A program made the position numbers and the translations under genes. A DNA stretch of 64,000 nucleotides. Source: Pelecanus crispus (Eukaryota; Chordata; Aves; Pelecaniformes; Pelecanidae). Positions 21,901 through 33,900 of this stretch are shown here, in pieces (within the stretch, counting starts at the first letter, position 1; every line of letters starts with the position of its first letter). Under the pieces are notes generated by a model. That model was not told the DNA's origin. It saw only the letters and a program-made list of their open reading frames with translations, and did no database searches. The stretch lies in contig NC_134652.1 in the NCBI RefSeq assembly GCF_030463565.1, positions 16,345,397-16,409,396 of the forward strand. The letters run 5' to 3'.

Positions 21901-24900
21901 CAGTCCTACAGCCAGCTGAGAAACCTGCCAGCCCTTGGAAAAGGAAAGGCAAGGATTAAACCCACATGGGGAAATCTTTGGTGCACCCCAGCCCAGGAAA
22001 CTCCAAACTTCAACCTGGAGTACCTGCAGCTGTCCCAGGCTGGATTTTGGTGCTCCAAGGTCTACCCCACCCACAGCCAGCTCCCCTTGACCTCTTGGGT
22101 CTGTCATACCCATCAGGCTGGAGGGTGCCCTGAGCCTGGGGACCCCCTGGCACTGCTCTCCAAAGGGCCGGTCCTTCCTGCAGCCAAGACACCGCGCTCC
22201 TGCCAAAGGGGTTCCTGGAAAGCAGGGTTGGCACAGGGCTTCACTCTCGCCAGTGCCACAGGAATGCTCATTTACTCCCATCTCCAGAGGGACCCTCGCC
22301 CTGAGCCAGGCACCAGCAGGTGGCCATGCTGCTTGCTGCCACCACCCTCCTGCCTGGCATCCTTCAGGGTGCCAGTGGCACCCAGGCAGGCTGCTGCTCC
22401 CTCCCATTTCTCCCCAGACCCTGGAGAGCTTTGGCACCCTCCCCAGCCCTGCTCTCCCCTCCACATCCTCAGCTCTGGGGCAACAGCAGCAGCCCCCTGG
22501 GAAAGGCAGGGGTCAGCGCATCCCATGTTGGGGGCTCTCCAAGACACCCCCAATCCTCCCTGACCCACACACGGACACTGACCTGGCCAAGGCAGGGACA
22601 GCCCTGCCAGCCCCAGGCAGGCACCAGTTATCCTGCCGATAGCAATCTGCAGCTTCATCTAATATTCATCTGAGGCTGGGCTACACTGGCGGCTCTCCCG
22701 CCTTTTACCTCCTGCCACCCCCTCCTCCCAGCCAGGACCGATTGCTCCGTGCTGAATTATTGATGCTGCACTTCAGAAGCCAAAATCGATAGTGTTTCTC
22801 TTTGCCTGCCCCCTCCCAAGCACTTGGCCGAAGCAGGCTTTTGGCAGGGGGCTGGGAGCCCCCGGGGCAGCTCAGCAGCACATGTGCAGCTCTGCCAGGA
22901 GATATTTGGGGCTGGGGACAGGTGCAGTGGCACAGGGCAGTGGTGGGGTGACATGGCCTGTCGGTGATTAACCAGCTAGTAAACAACGCCAGCTCTGGCA
23001 TCGATCGCTGCTGGAGCTCCTGAAGCACAGAGCACCCGCAGGAGATCTCCACCACTGCTGCCAGACAGCAGCTCTGGCCATGCCACCAAGGCTGCACAGA
23101 ATCCAAGGGGGGACAGTGCCAAGGGGACACAGCAAAGGGGTGCAGACAACCTGTGCTCCCATCCAAGCCCTTGCTCAGAGGAGGGCCAGCTCCAAATGGA
23201 GGACAGGTTCCTCGGGGCCTTGTCCAGCTGAGTTTGGGAACCCACCAAGCCTGGAGTTCCCCCACATTGTCCCCCTCCCCTCCACAGTCCCCCCCAGAGG
23301 TCAGATAGGGTCTCTCTGCAAGATGCTGCCACTAAGCCCCGGGGCTGGGGCATTTTTCTGGTCTCCTCTGGAGATGCTCCATCCCCAGCCCATCACCGTG
23401 GTGGCACAACACCTCCCAGCACAGACCATCCCCAGGACACCACCAGCACAGCCTGGCCAGAGAGACAGCCACAGGCAGCAGACCGGCAGGGATGGGGCAG
23501 GGAGAGCACAGATGTGGGGCAGGGGAAGCACAGCAGGCGGCATCGATGGCTCCGGAGCAGGTGGCGGGGCCCGTGTCCATTAGCAGACCTGAGCCATTAG
23601 TGTACAGTTTCAGGCTCTTTGCGGTCCCTCGGCTGTCGCTGCTGGCCTGGGCATGGCTGGTAAACAACCCCCAGAGGGGACTCAGCAATTCCCAGCCCCA
23701 AACACTGCCTGGGACCTTCCCCAGAGGCAAAGTCTCCTACCTCCGAAGCGCAGTGACCCACGCAGTAGCATCTCACCCCATCCCAATAGGCAGCCACTCG
23801 CCCGCAGGACTCCCCACACAGTGCCCAGGGCTCAGCTCAACCTCAGCTGATTTCTGCCCCTTGAGCAACACATTTCCCTCTCCTCTGGGCACCTTTTGGT
23901 GATGGGAGCAATTGCTGCCAATTCAGGGCACCTGGGTCCCACTCCCACCACCACAGCTGGGGTGAATCTCCAGCCAAGGCCAGAGGGACCACAGCTCCCC
24001 AGCATGGGGATGTGGGTGGAGGGGGACAGGGCAGGCTGTGCCTCACCATGCTTCATGGTGACACCATATCCTCCTGGGGATGAGAGAGGACTGGTCCTTC
24101 ATGGGAAACATGCATGTCACTGTCCATCCCAGTCCTCTCTGGAGGGGTGCCAGCTGATGGGGACAAGGCTGGATGCAGGACACCCCATCTCCAACCTCCT
24201 GCCCTGGCCCAAGCCAAAGCAAAGTCACTTGCAAGGGGACAAGGAGCATGCCCCAGGAGATGGAGGAGCAGGACTCAGCACAGCCAGAGACAAGGAGTAG
24301 CCATGCAGGCCGAGGGGTGGTCCCTGCCTTGTCCTGCGCCCCCCAGCAAGGTCACTGCCAGGGCTGGGGGGCTCTCCGCCTCCCCCCTCTCCATCGTGCT
24401 CAGAGCCAGTGCGCTGCAGAGCAGCCACAATCGATGCCACTGACTTTGGTCCAAAGCTTTGGGCAGCTGCACAGGGAAGCAAAAGCACAGGGAGGGGGGG
24501 AAAAGCAGGGTCTGGGGGGAGGCACCTCCCCACATCACCGGCAGAACTGGGGAGGGGGGGTCCAATCTGAGCACGGTCAGCATGCCCCCCACCTGGGGCT
24601 CACAGGCAGGACAGCTGGAAGTTAGCTCAGCCCCTGGCTCAGTTTCCCTCCTGGCACGATCCACCTAGGAACACTGCTGCTGGAGCACAGGGACAAAGCA
24701 AACAGTTAAGCAGCAACAAAAGCTCCCACCCACCATGCTTTCCTGGCCTAGAAGCAAGTTTGAAATTTCAGAGGGAGAGATCCCCGTACCTACCCCCTCT
24801 CTCCCCACCCCCAGGCACAGCCAACCTGCAGGTCCAGCCCAGGGGTGCTGCTCAGGGGTTCCCCAGCACCTTGTGTGGAGGGGAGCTGGTGTTCATGGCT

Positions 24901-27900
24901 GCACCCAGCCTGTGTGAGAGCCAGTGCTGTGGAACCTGAGCGGAGCATCCCGGGGCACCAGTGGACCAGGCAAACTGCCTGTCACCTCCTCACCCTGTGC
25001 ATGTCCTGATGACCCGGGGATGGGTAGGTTGCAGCATCCTTCAGATGGGTGTCTGCAGGCATGGGCAGGTGCTAGGCAGGGCTGGGGGGACCTTTTGCAC
25101 AACCACCACCCCTGGCAGTCCAGGGAGCACCCAGCCACTGACCTCCCTCCCACCACGCACAGACTCCCCCGAGCGGATCCAGGCTCTGCCAAGCGTGTGC
25201 CCTATGCACACCACTCAGCACCTTGCACAGCCTTTCCCCAGCCAGGCAGCACCCCGTGTCCCCCACCCTGCCCAAGGGCCATTTGGGGGGCTCTGGGAAG
25301 AGCCAGGAGCAGGGAGTGCAGCAAGGACCCATCTTGCCCAGGCCTGGCTGCTCTGCAGGCTGGTGCTTAGTCTGACAGCTCATGTTCAGGGTGAGGTGAT
25401 CACAGACCCTGGGGACACCTTGCTCCTGTAGAGGTGCTGGAAAACAACCTGGTGCCCACCTGCACGCTCACACACAGCCCCAGCCCACAGCACCCAGGCA
25501 CACACCAAAGTCACCACCGTGCAGCAGCCTCCCTGCCAGCCCTGTCCCCTCCCCACGTCCCCAGCCACTGGGACCTTGCACAGAGCAGGCAGGACAACCC
25601 ACTCCCCGCACCAGGACCCCCCTGCTCTCCCCTACGAGCAGCAGATAGACACCATGTCCCAGGGCTCTCCCATGGATGCAGCAGCCTCAGAGCATCCTTG
25701 GGGGCAGCTCCGGACACCCACTGGCTGCCCTGGGTGTCCCCGGAGGAGCCAGTACCGCCCACGCCTGTTACCTTCCAAGGACACGGGCTCGAAGAGGCCA
25801 AATTGCTCCAGCACCTTGACGAAGAGGACCAAGACCACCAGCACCGCGATCATCTCAAGGCCTTCCAGGTTCATGGTGGGGGTGTCTCATGGCCCCACCC
25901 CCACCCCCCCTCCCCACCGCCGTCCTGGAGCCCCCTCACCCCAGCGCCACGGCTGCCGGACCACACATCCCCAGGGACCCCTGCCGCTGTCCTCAAGAGG
26001 GGATCGGCTGTCACCGCTCTACTTGGGGGCACCCCCCATCAGCCGTGGGCAAGCAAGAGGCCAGCGCGGGGCTGTGGCGGGTGGCTTGAGGAGCCGACGG
26101 CCAAGAGCCCAGGCAGAGCAGGGCCGTGCCTGCGAGTAAGAGTGGAGAGAGGCCAAGCAGAGGGAGGCGTGGGGGGTGGCGGGGATGGGGGGGCCGGGGG
26201 GGAAGGAGGCATGCCCTCCCATTCCAATGACACCACCTCCATCGATTTGCTTAATGCAGTTGCTAAGGAAACGGGCCACAGATATTAAAAGGCACTCGGT
26301 TCCCGGGGGGGTACACGGGGAGGGACAGGACGCTGGGCACTGGCTAAACATCCAGGACGGGGATGACTCAGACTTGTCCTCTGCGCCCCACACGAGTGCC
26401 TGTCCCATGGGGACCACCATGGCTGAGCACCCCAAGGTCCCCACAACCCTCTTCTGCGGAGGGTCCGGGGCAACAGGTCCAGCTGCCCCATTTCTGAGCA
26501 GGTGGATGAGTCCAGCCGTCTCGCTGGGAGAGCCAAGGGGAGGTGGGGAGCAGGGCTGGGCGAACAGGCCAGGAGCGGGGACTACAATGCAGGATGCCTG
26601 AGACGCTACCAGACCTGCAGGCAGCTCAGCAACAGGCAGGAGAGGAGGGGACACAGGGGCTGGGGACCTGGCAGGACCGAGGGACCCAGCCAAGGTCACA
26701 CAGCAGCTGGAGGCAGAGGGCGAACCCAGGCGTCCGCATGCCTCGAGCACATATCCACGCACAGCCAATGGGGCTATATTTAGCTCCTACACTTTTTTTT
26801 AACAGCATCCCAGCCCTTGCCTGACTGCTCGATCACAGGCCGCAGGGACCACCAGGGAGCTGGGTGCCCGCTGGTCCCTGCCCCATCGCCAGGGCGCAGC
26901 ACCCCATGGGGTGCATGGCTTCCCCCAGGGATGCCACTGACACTGCCCATCCCCGGGTGGATGAGTTCCATATGGGGCATGAAGCAAGACCAGTCCCAGC
27001 TCCAGCACCAGTGTGGCAGGCAGGGAGCAGGGCTGCCCCCATGCCACCGCTGCCCCCCACCCCGCCTTGTCCCCCGCCAGGAACAAGGACCACTGCCCCA
27101 GGTACGGGTGGGGTGGCCATGCCCAGGCTACGGGGCAGATCCCCTGCCCAGCTCTAGGGTCCTCCTGCCGCCACAAAGGGCCCTGCAGATGGGACTGGGG
27201 CAGAAAGTCCCTTTTCCTCCCTGTTGTCTTTGTGCTGGGGCAGGGGAAATATGTTACCAGGGGAGAAACATCCCCCTGGGACACCCGCGGGGGGAAGGGG
27301 TTAGCAGAGGTGCTGGCTGGTGCTGGCAAGAGCTCCCAGCAGGGCTGCCCCACACCAACGCCCCCAGGCCCAGAACCCCCACCCTGTCCCCCATTTCGAG
27401 CCCAGGAGGCTGCAGGTTTGTCCCCTGGCAGGTGATGGAGAGGGCTGGTGGCTCAGTCCCAGGTCACGGCATGGCCGGGCTATCTAGCGGCTCCATGCCA
27501 CCAGGCTTGGTGTCTCCTGCCCGCCTGGGGTGCACTCCCACGGCTCTGACGCCAGCAGAAGATGCCAGCGATGCATCAGAGGCGGCTTGGGGAGAGAGAT
27601 GAAAGTCCTCCCTGGGGAAACATCCCTCAGGCTGGAAGTTTTCAGACTTGACACTTCCTTTTCTTGGAAAGCAGTGAGTTTCCAGGCACTGAGCCTGGAT
27701 TTCACCTGGCTGGCTCCTGGCCTCGCCCTGGCCTCGAGCCGGTCCCTTTGGGGATGGTGTGGCACAGACCTGTTGCACTCTGGAATTTCCCACTGATGCC
27801 AACTGCATTTTTAAAGCCATTTTTCTTGCTGAGCCCTCGTTGCAACCCACCCTCTCCCCCAGCCTCCAGCTGCCCCCAGGGGCCAATGCCTGTCCCTCAT

Positions 27901-30900
27901 GCCATGGGGCTATTTATGCAACCTGATTTTGGCCAGAAACAGCCATAGAGGAGTTCTTCCACCCTGAGCTAGGACTTGTGCCAGCAAAGAGGGTTTGGGG
28001 CAGCTCCTCTGCAAAGCAAACCTGCTCAGCCCACCTGAGGGGACCATCGTCGGCCCCTCACACGTCTCCGCCAGTGTCGTGGGATGCTGGAGCCGAAGGG
28101 CACAGCGGCAGGTCAGCCATGGAGTGACAGCTTCCCCGCCTGCCCTCATGCCTGTCCCATGCCAGCCGGCCTCCCTGGTGGAGCACCGATAGATCACCTG
28201 CCGGCCGCCGTGTCAGGATTACTCATTTCCGTGCTGGAGCCATTAATAAAAGCCTTCCACTGTTCACTGCCAGCACGACGTTGGATCCCACCGGGACTGG
28301 CACAGGAACCTGGTGCCAGTCCCACGTCCCAGTGCCACACACTGCACCAGAGCCCAGCTCCCAGCACCCCCAAACTCACTGGGGTTCCTTGCCCAGAGCA
28401 CATCCCCTCCCACCAAGGGCAGCTCCAGGTGTCAGGGGACCACCCCCTTGGCTCACCCAGGTCCCCAGGGATGCTCCTCCATCTGGAGCTGCCCCAAGGA
28501 TGAAGGAGACACATGTGCTCACACGTGGGGCTTTATCCGTGGAGCCAGACCTGCAGCCACCTGCAAGGGATGCTCAAAGGGCCATCCAAAACGTATGCAG
28601 CCCGCCAGAAGTGGGACAGGGCTTTGCCCCCCACCCTGCCAAGGGGCATGGCTCTCAGGGGTGGTTCCTCACCACTGCAGCCAGCCAGCATTTGGCCATG
28701 CTGTGGGAAGAGCCACGAGGCCCTGGCTGAGGTATGCAGGGAGAGGTCACACGGATGGGGAAACGCGCGCCCGGTGCAGGAGAGGCCCTGCACGTCCCCA
28801 GACAAGAGGCGCTGGTGCCACCCCTCCTGCCCTGCTCTTTGCCTTGGGGGTCTCACCCTGCAAAGCCCCCAGCACACACATCCCACTGCAGCGGGGCTTG
28901 GAGAGACCCTTCACCAGGGAAACTGGGACCCCTGCCATATCCCAGAGCTCCCCAACACACCAGCTGAGGAACAAAGATGTAGGTCATGCCCAAAGGGACC
29001 AAGAGCCCCAAAATGCAGGTTGAAGCCCCAGCATCAGCACTGGGCACCCCCCCACAGAGCGGGAGGTACCGGGGAGCCCATCTGCGTCCCCATCCCACAG
29101 CGAGGGGCAGTGGTACCCGGACACCAGCAGCATGGTGGAGCCGGATGCCCCCAGAGCAGCCCTGGGCACTGCTGCAGCTTGGCCGGAGCTGCCACAGGCT
29201 GCTCTCGCACACAGCGGAGCAGGACCAGGACCAGGAGGAACAAATAAAGTGTCTGAGGAGGAGATCGAGGTGCCCCAGAGAGGCAGAGAAGGGGGTCCCC
29301 AATCCCCCGCTCCCACACCAAGAGCCCAGCTCGCCTCGCCACCTGGCTTGTGGAAGGGGACAGGATGGGCCAGCGTCACCCTGTCACCCTGTGTCCCCAG
29401 CCCCGTACCTTCAATGCCGCTGATGATTTTGAAGCAGCGGGTGGTGAACCAATAGGAGATGAGGAGGAGGATGGCAATCAGGGAGGCATAGAGCAGGCTG
29501 TCGTTGTGCAGGGATGTCCTCTCCATGGCTCCATCCCCTGTGCCTGCTCGCAGCCCCCGCCCAGCCCCTCCGCGCTATCTGGGGCAGCCCTGTCCCGGCA
29601 GTCCCCCGCCGGAGGAGCCGGCCACCGCGGGCAGGGAGGCGGGGGGCTGCATGGGCAGGCAGGCAGGTAATTGGGAGCAGCGTGTGAGAGCCAGGCTCCC
29701 AAACCAATTACCTTAATTGTGCTCAGGCAGCACATGGCAAACAGTTAAAAATAACCCTCCTGGCCCGGGGGGAGTGTGGCACCATCAGCCAGGAGAAGGA
29801 AGCAGAGGGCAGAGCACAGACGGGGCTCGCTACACATGTGGCTGAGTCTCCATGCCACGGGGCCAGCAAGGCATCGCCACAGCCTGATGGCTGCTCTGAG
29901 TTTGCCAGTGATCCCAGGACCCTCAGGGCTCAGCCCCTTGCTGCCACCCCGCAGGAGGAGCTGGGAGTCCTGGAAACAGGGCTCCCCAGGGAATGATGCT
30001 GCAGCCCAGGATTGGCAAATGCCAGGATCTCCGCTGGGATGCCTGCGCCTGTCCTTGCTCCAGACACCGGGCCTCGAAGGAAGGCGTCTCCGCAGCCCTG
30101 CTGGCCTGGAGAGCTGGGTCTGGCAGAGAGGTGCTGGCATCTCATCCCCTGCGCCCCAGCACAGCACCTCCCCAGGGATGCCCAGGATCAGCCTCCCCTT
30201 TTCTCAGCTTGGAGCCAGAGCTGACCAGCCTGGTTCCTGCTGTGCAATGCTGGGGGCACTCAGGTAATGCCACTGTGAATTTGGGCACACTCGCTGGCAG
30301 GCCCCAAACCCCGCAGGATTTGCTGCACCCATGCCTGAGACACCTCCGGACCCCAGACCACGCTTGCCCCATCAGCCACCCCATGGGACACGTGGCTGGG
30401 GAAGGTACCAGGCCCAAATGTTTCACCCCGACACCTCTTTGCATACAAGATGTCCCATCCCCACCCCTGCAGCCACAGCCAGGGGACATGGCCACCTAGG
30501 CATGGGGTGAGGAGCACAGCGTCACCCCAGCTGTGCGCCTTTCCAGGCGCAGTACCCAGGCGTCAGGGTCCGTCCCCCGCTTCACTTCTCCCCCAAGACC
30601 AGCTGCTCTGAGCACCCACAGGGGACACACAACAGGGTGGCAAAGTGGCCCTGGCACGTGCCCGTGGCTCAGCGCTGGGAAGGGCGGCAGGCCCTGTAAC
30701 ACTGCCCCAGGCACAGCCATGGCAGGACGGACAGCCCAGGCTGGCACCGAGTCCACACCGCCTGTCCCACTTCGGGCTGTGACAATAACAGCCGTGAAGC
30801 ATCCCCTGCCCAGCCACCACGTCCCGGCTCTCCAGCGCTGCCGGCAGCGCAGCCCTGCCACCCAGCTAAAATTAACCACCCCGCCAGCCACCCGCTGTGT

Positions 30901-33900
30901 ATAAATAGAAGTGCCTGGGAGCAGGGTTTCTTGCCCAGAAAGCAGCTCCGTGCACACAGCATGCCACGAGCATGCACAGGGCAACACCCAGAGCCTTCGA
31001 GTAGCCAGGTGGCTGGTCCCTGTCCCCATCGTCCCAGCACCACCAGCAGCTGGGCACAGGGGACTGTCCCCTGCGGTGGGGCGGGAGCAGGGCAGTCACC
31101 CATCGCCAAGGGACCTGTCTCTTCAGGAGGGGACCACGCACCCTGACCATAGCCAGGCTCTGCCCTGCTTGGGAGCCACCTCTGTGGCTACCCCTAGGGC
31201 ACTCCTAGCCCAGTTTTGCAGGGTGCTAGGGCACTAACCCCCCAAAATGTGCCGTGGGACCAGCTGGGCCACAGCAGAGGTGATGGTCCCAGGGCACAGC
31301 TGGGCAACAGCCGCCTGGGTCCCTTGGGCGCTGCCAACCCCCCAGGGGGGCCAGCCTGATGGATAGGAGCCTCTCCTTTTTTTTGGTTCTCGGGGCCATC
31401 ATCCATTAGGGAGAGTTAAATTTAGGTTACAGCTGATCCCTTATTACCTCGCTGCTAATCAGAGCGCGAGCAGATTATTAATAAGCACATTAAAATATTG
31501 GCGAAATGCTATTTTTGGGAGGTGAAGTCACAGTTTTAATCCAGTTAATTGATTGAGTCATTTCTCTTTCCCCCCATCGGCGACCTGTCCTTGGCTAGCT
31601 CCCCAGGGCACCCAGTCGGGAGGGCACCCCACCCCAGGGCCCGCCTGGCCGGGCACTGAGTGCCCTCTGTGGTGAGCTCTGTGGAACCTCCTTCGCCTCT
31701 GCAGGGAGGACAAAGGGACTTGTTGCCCCCCAAAAGGGACTGATGGGGGAGGATAGAGGCTGTAGCGGGGACAGCATCCTGGTGACCCATGTGCCACGTG
31801 GACCGGAGCAGTGGCTGGGGAAGAGGGGATGCTGCAGAGGGGAGAAGGCTGTGCAAGCCCAACATGTACTCCAAGCCCAAGCTTACGTGGGCACCATAAA
31901 TGTGGGGTTGCACCCCACTTTGGCTTCTCCCACAGCTCAGGAGGACACCAAGAAGAGGGTGAGCAGCAGTAGCCAGCAACCCACTACCAGGCCTGCCTCT
32001 GCGCCCATCCCAGCCCCGTGCATCACGGCCACCCTGCACACCCCGGCAGGGCTGCAGGGACAGCGCGGGCTGAGCCCGTAGGGCCACTCAGCACCACACA
32101 TGGCCGGCCCAGAGACCCAGTCCCGGGGGGACATCCGCTACAGACCCAGCCTCATAGTGCCCAGATGCAAAGCCCAGGACAGTGGGACAAGGACCTGCAG
32201 GACATCTGTGCAGGTGGCGGGGACGGGAGCACCCCGAGGTCCCCTTCCCACTCCACTCCGTCACCTGCAGCTCTGCCCCTCGCACCCGGGGCCAGACTCA
32301 GCTGACTCATCCTCTGCCTGCTCCGCTCCGGGCTAGTTGGCTGGTTCCTGATGGAGCCAACTAGGGGGAACGGACCCGGCGCTGCCTGCGGGCACACCCA
32401 GCCTCCGGAGCCTGGCACGCTGCTCAGCCAGGCCTGTGCTTACCCTGGCACCTCTTCCCCTATCGCCATGTTCTGGGGCTGGTGCAGAGCCCTGAAGGGC
32501 CCATGGGGCTGTGAGGTGATGGGAAATGCCCGTGGGGAGGCTTTCCCAGGGCCAGGTGACCCTCCATCGCAGGGCTCGGGTCCCCGTGGGCAGGGAGGTG
32601 GCACAGCAGGTGGGCATGGCGCACAGGGTGGATACTGCTCCTGTGACCCAGCCCCCAGTGCTGTGCCAAGAACATCCCCAGGGTGCCCCTGCCATCCCCT
32701 TGCCCCAGGGATGGGCGCAGGCTGGGGAGACCCCGGGGCTCCCCTGGGCAAGGAGGGGACAGAGCCTGGGAGGGTTTTTCTGGGCAGGCTGGGCCCTGGC
32801 AAAGGCGGTACAAGTCCCAGCCCCGCTCCAAGGCGTGACGCTGCCACGTTGGCCCAACAAAGCCTTCCCTGTGCTCCTGGCACGGCGCATCCCTCCCCAG
32901 TGCCATCGTGGCCCAAGGTGGCAGCCCAGGGGTCCCTGGTGGGACCAGACCACAGGGAGGGCAACCTGCCGCAGGCACGGGGACGGGGGCAGGAGCTGGA
33001 CACCCATGGTCCCAGCACACACAGGCACACGACAACCTCCCCGAGACATGCCCATTGGGGTCAGGAGGTGGCTCTGGGCTCACACCCAGGAGACGGGGTT
33101 CTGGCCAGCTGGCTCGGCTGCGCAAGGGCTGGCAGGGGGACATGGGTTCTGCCACGGCTGTGACAGCAAACAGGGAGCACACGGCATGCAGCTCTGTCCC
33201 CAAGACCAGGCGGCATCCCAGGACATGAGCATGGGTGGTGCAGGCACCAGGGTATGTCCCTGCCCCAGCCCGCAGACACACCCAGGGCTTCTCCAGCCGG
33301 ATGGATGGAGGGCGCAGCCCTGGCCCCAGAGGAGGCAGACGCTGGCATGGCAGGGAAGGGTTGGACCAGCTGCAATTTATTTGCACAGCAGTTTTCTCAC
33401 ACTCCACTCTGCACCAGTCCCCTCCCCAAATAAAACATTCCCATCACCCCAGGTCCACAGGGGACCTTCAGGGGCTCTCATTGCCTCCCATGAGCATCTT
33501 CAGCTTTGCCTCACATGGAGCCCAGTGCAACCCCTCCGCCTGGGGCTGAATTGCTCAGCACCTAAATAGCATTTCCCCCCCCTCCCCAAATAACCCCACA
33601 AAGCTCACCAGACAGAGACCCCTTCCCACAGAACAGAGCCCCCATGCCCCCCAGGGCAGAACCTACCTTGGGAGAGGGTCCCGGTGACAAACTGGTAGAA
33701 GAAGCGGATCACCCGGCCCAGCTGCCTCTTGCAGCGCTGCTGGCAGTGGCTCATGGCTCCAGCTCACAGCACTGGGGAGGGACCCAGTCGCACTCCCTCC
33801 CAGCCAGCAAGCAGCCCCCCGGCTCCTCTGAGCAGCAGGCGATGCCCGGGGGAGGACAGAGCCTTCCTTGCCCGGAGCGGGCCTGCGGGCATGGGCGGCA

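Larger units (their letters stand above)
25875..29408 (-). other. KCNIP2: KCNIP2 intron segment between alternative exons D and C
   Basis: 3.5 kb. Besides the exon D upstream elements it holds an AT-richer patch at 28185-28275 (GGATTACTCATTTCC, GAGCCATTAATAAAAGCC) and CTATTTATGC near 27909. No extra exon is supported. Confidence 0.6.
29527..33666 (-). other. KCNIP2: KCNIP2 intron segment between alternative exons C and B
   Basis: 4.1 kb, GC-rich apart from the exon C promoter block, a TATA-like TATAAATAG at 30900-30908 (plus strand) and the AT-rich island at 31385-31565. No additional exon is supported. Confidence 0.6.
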
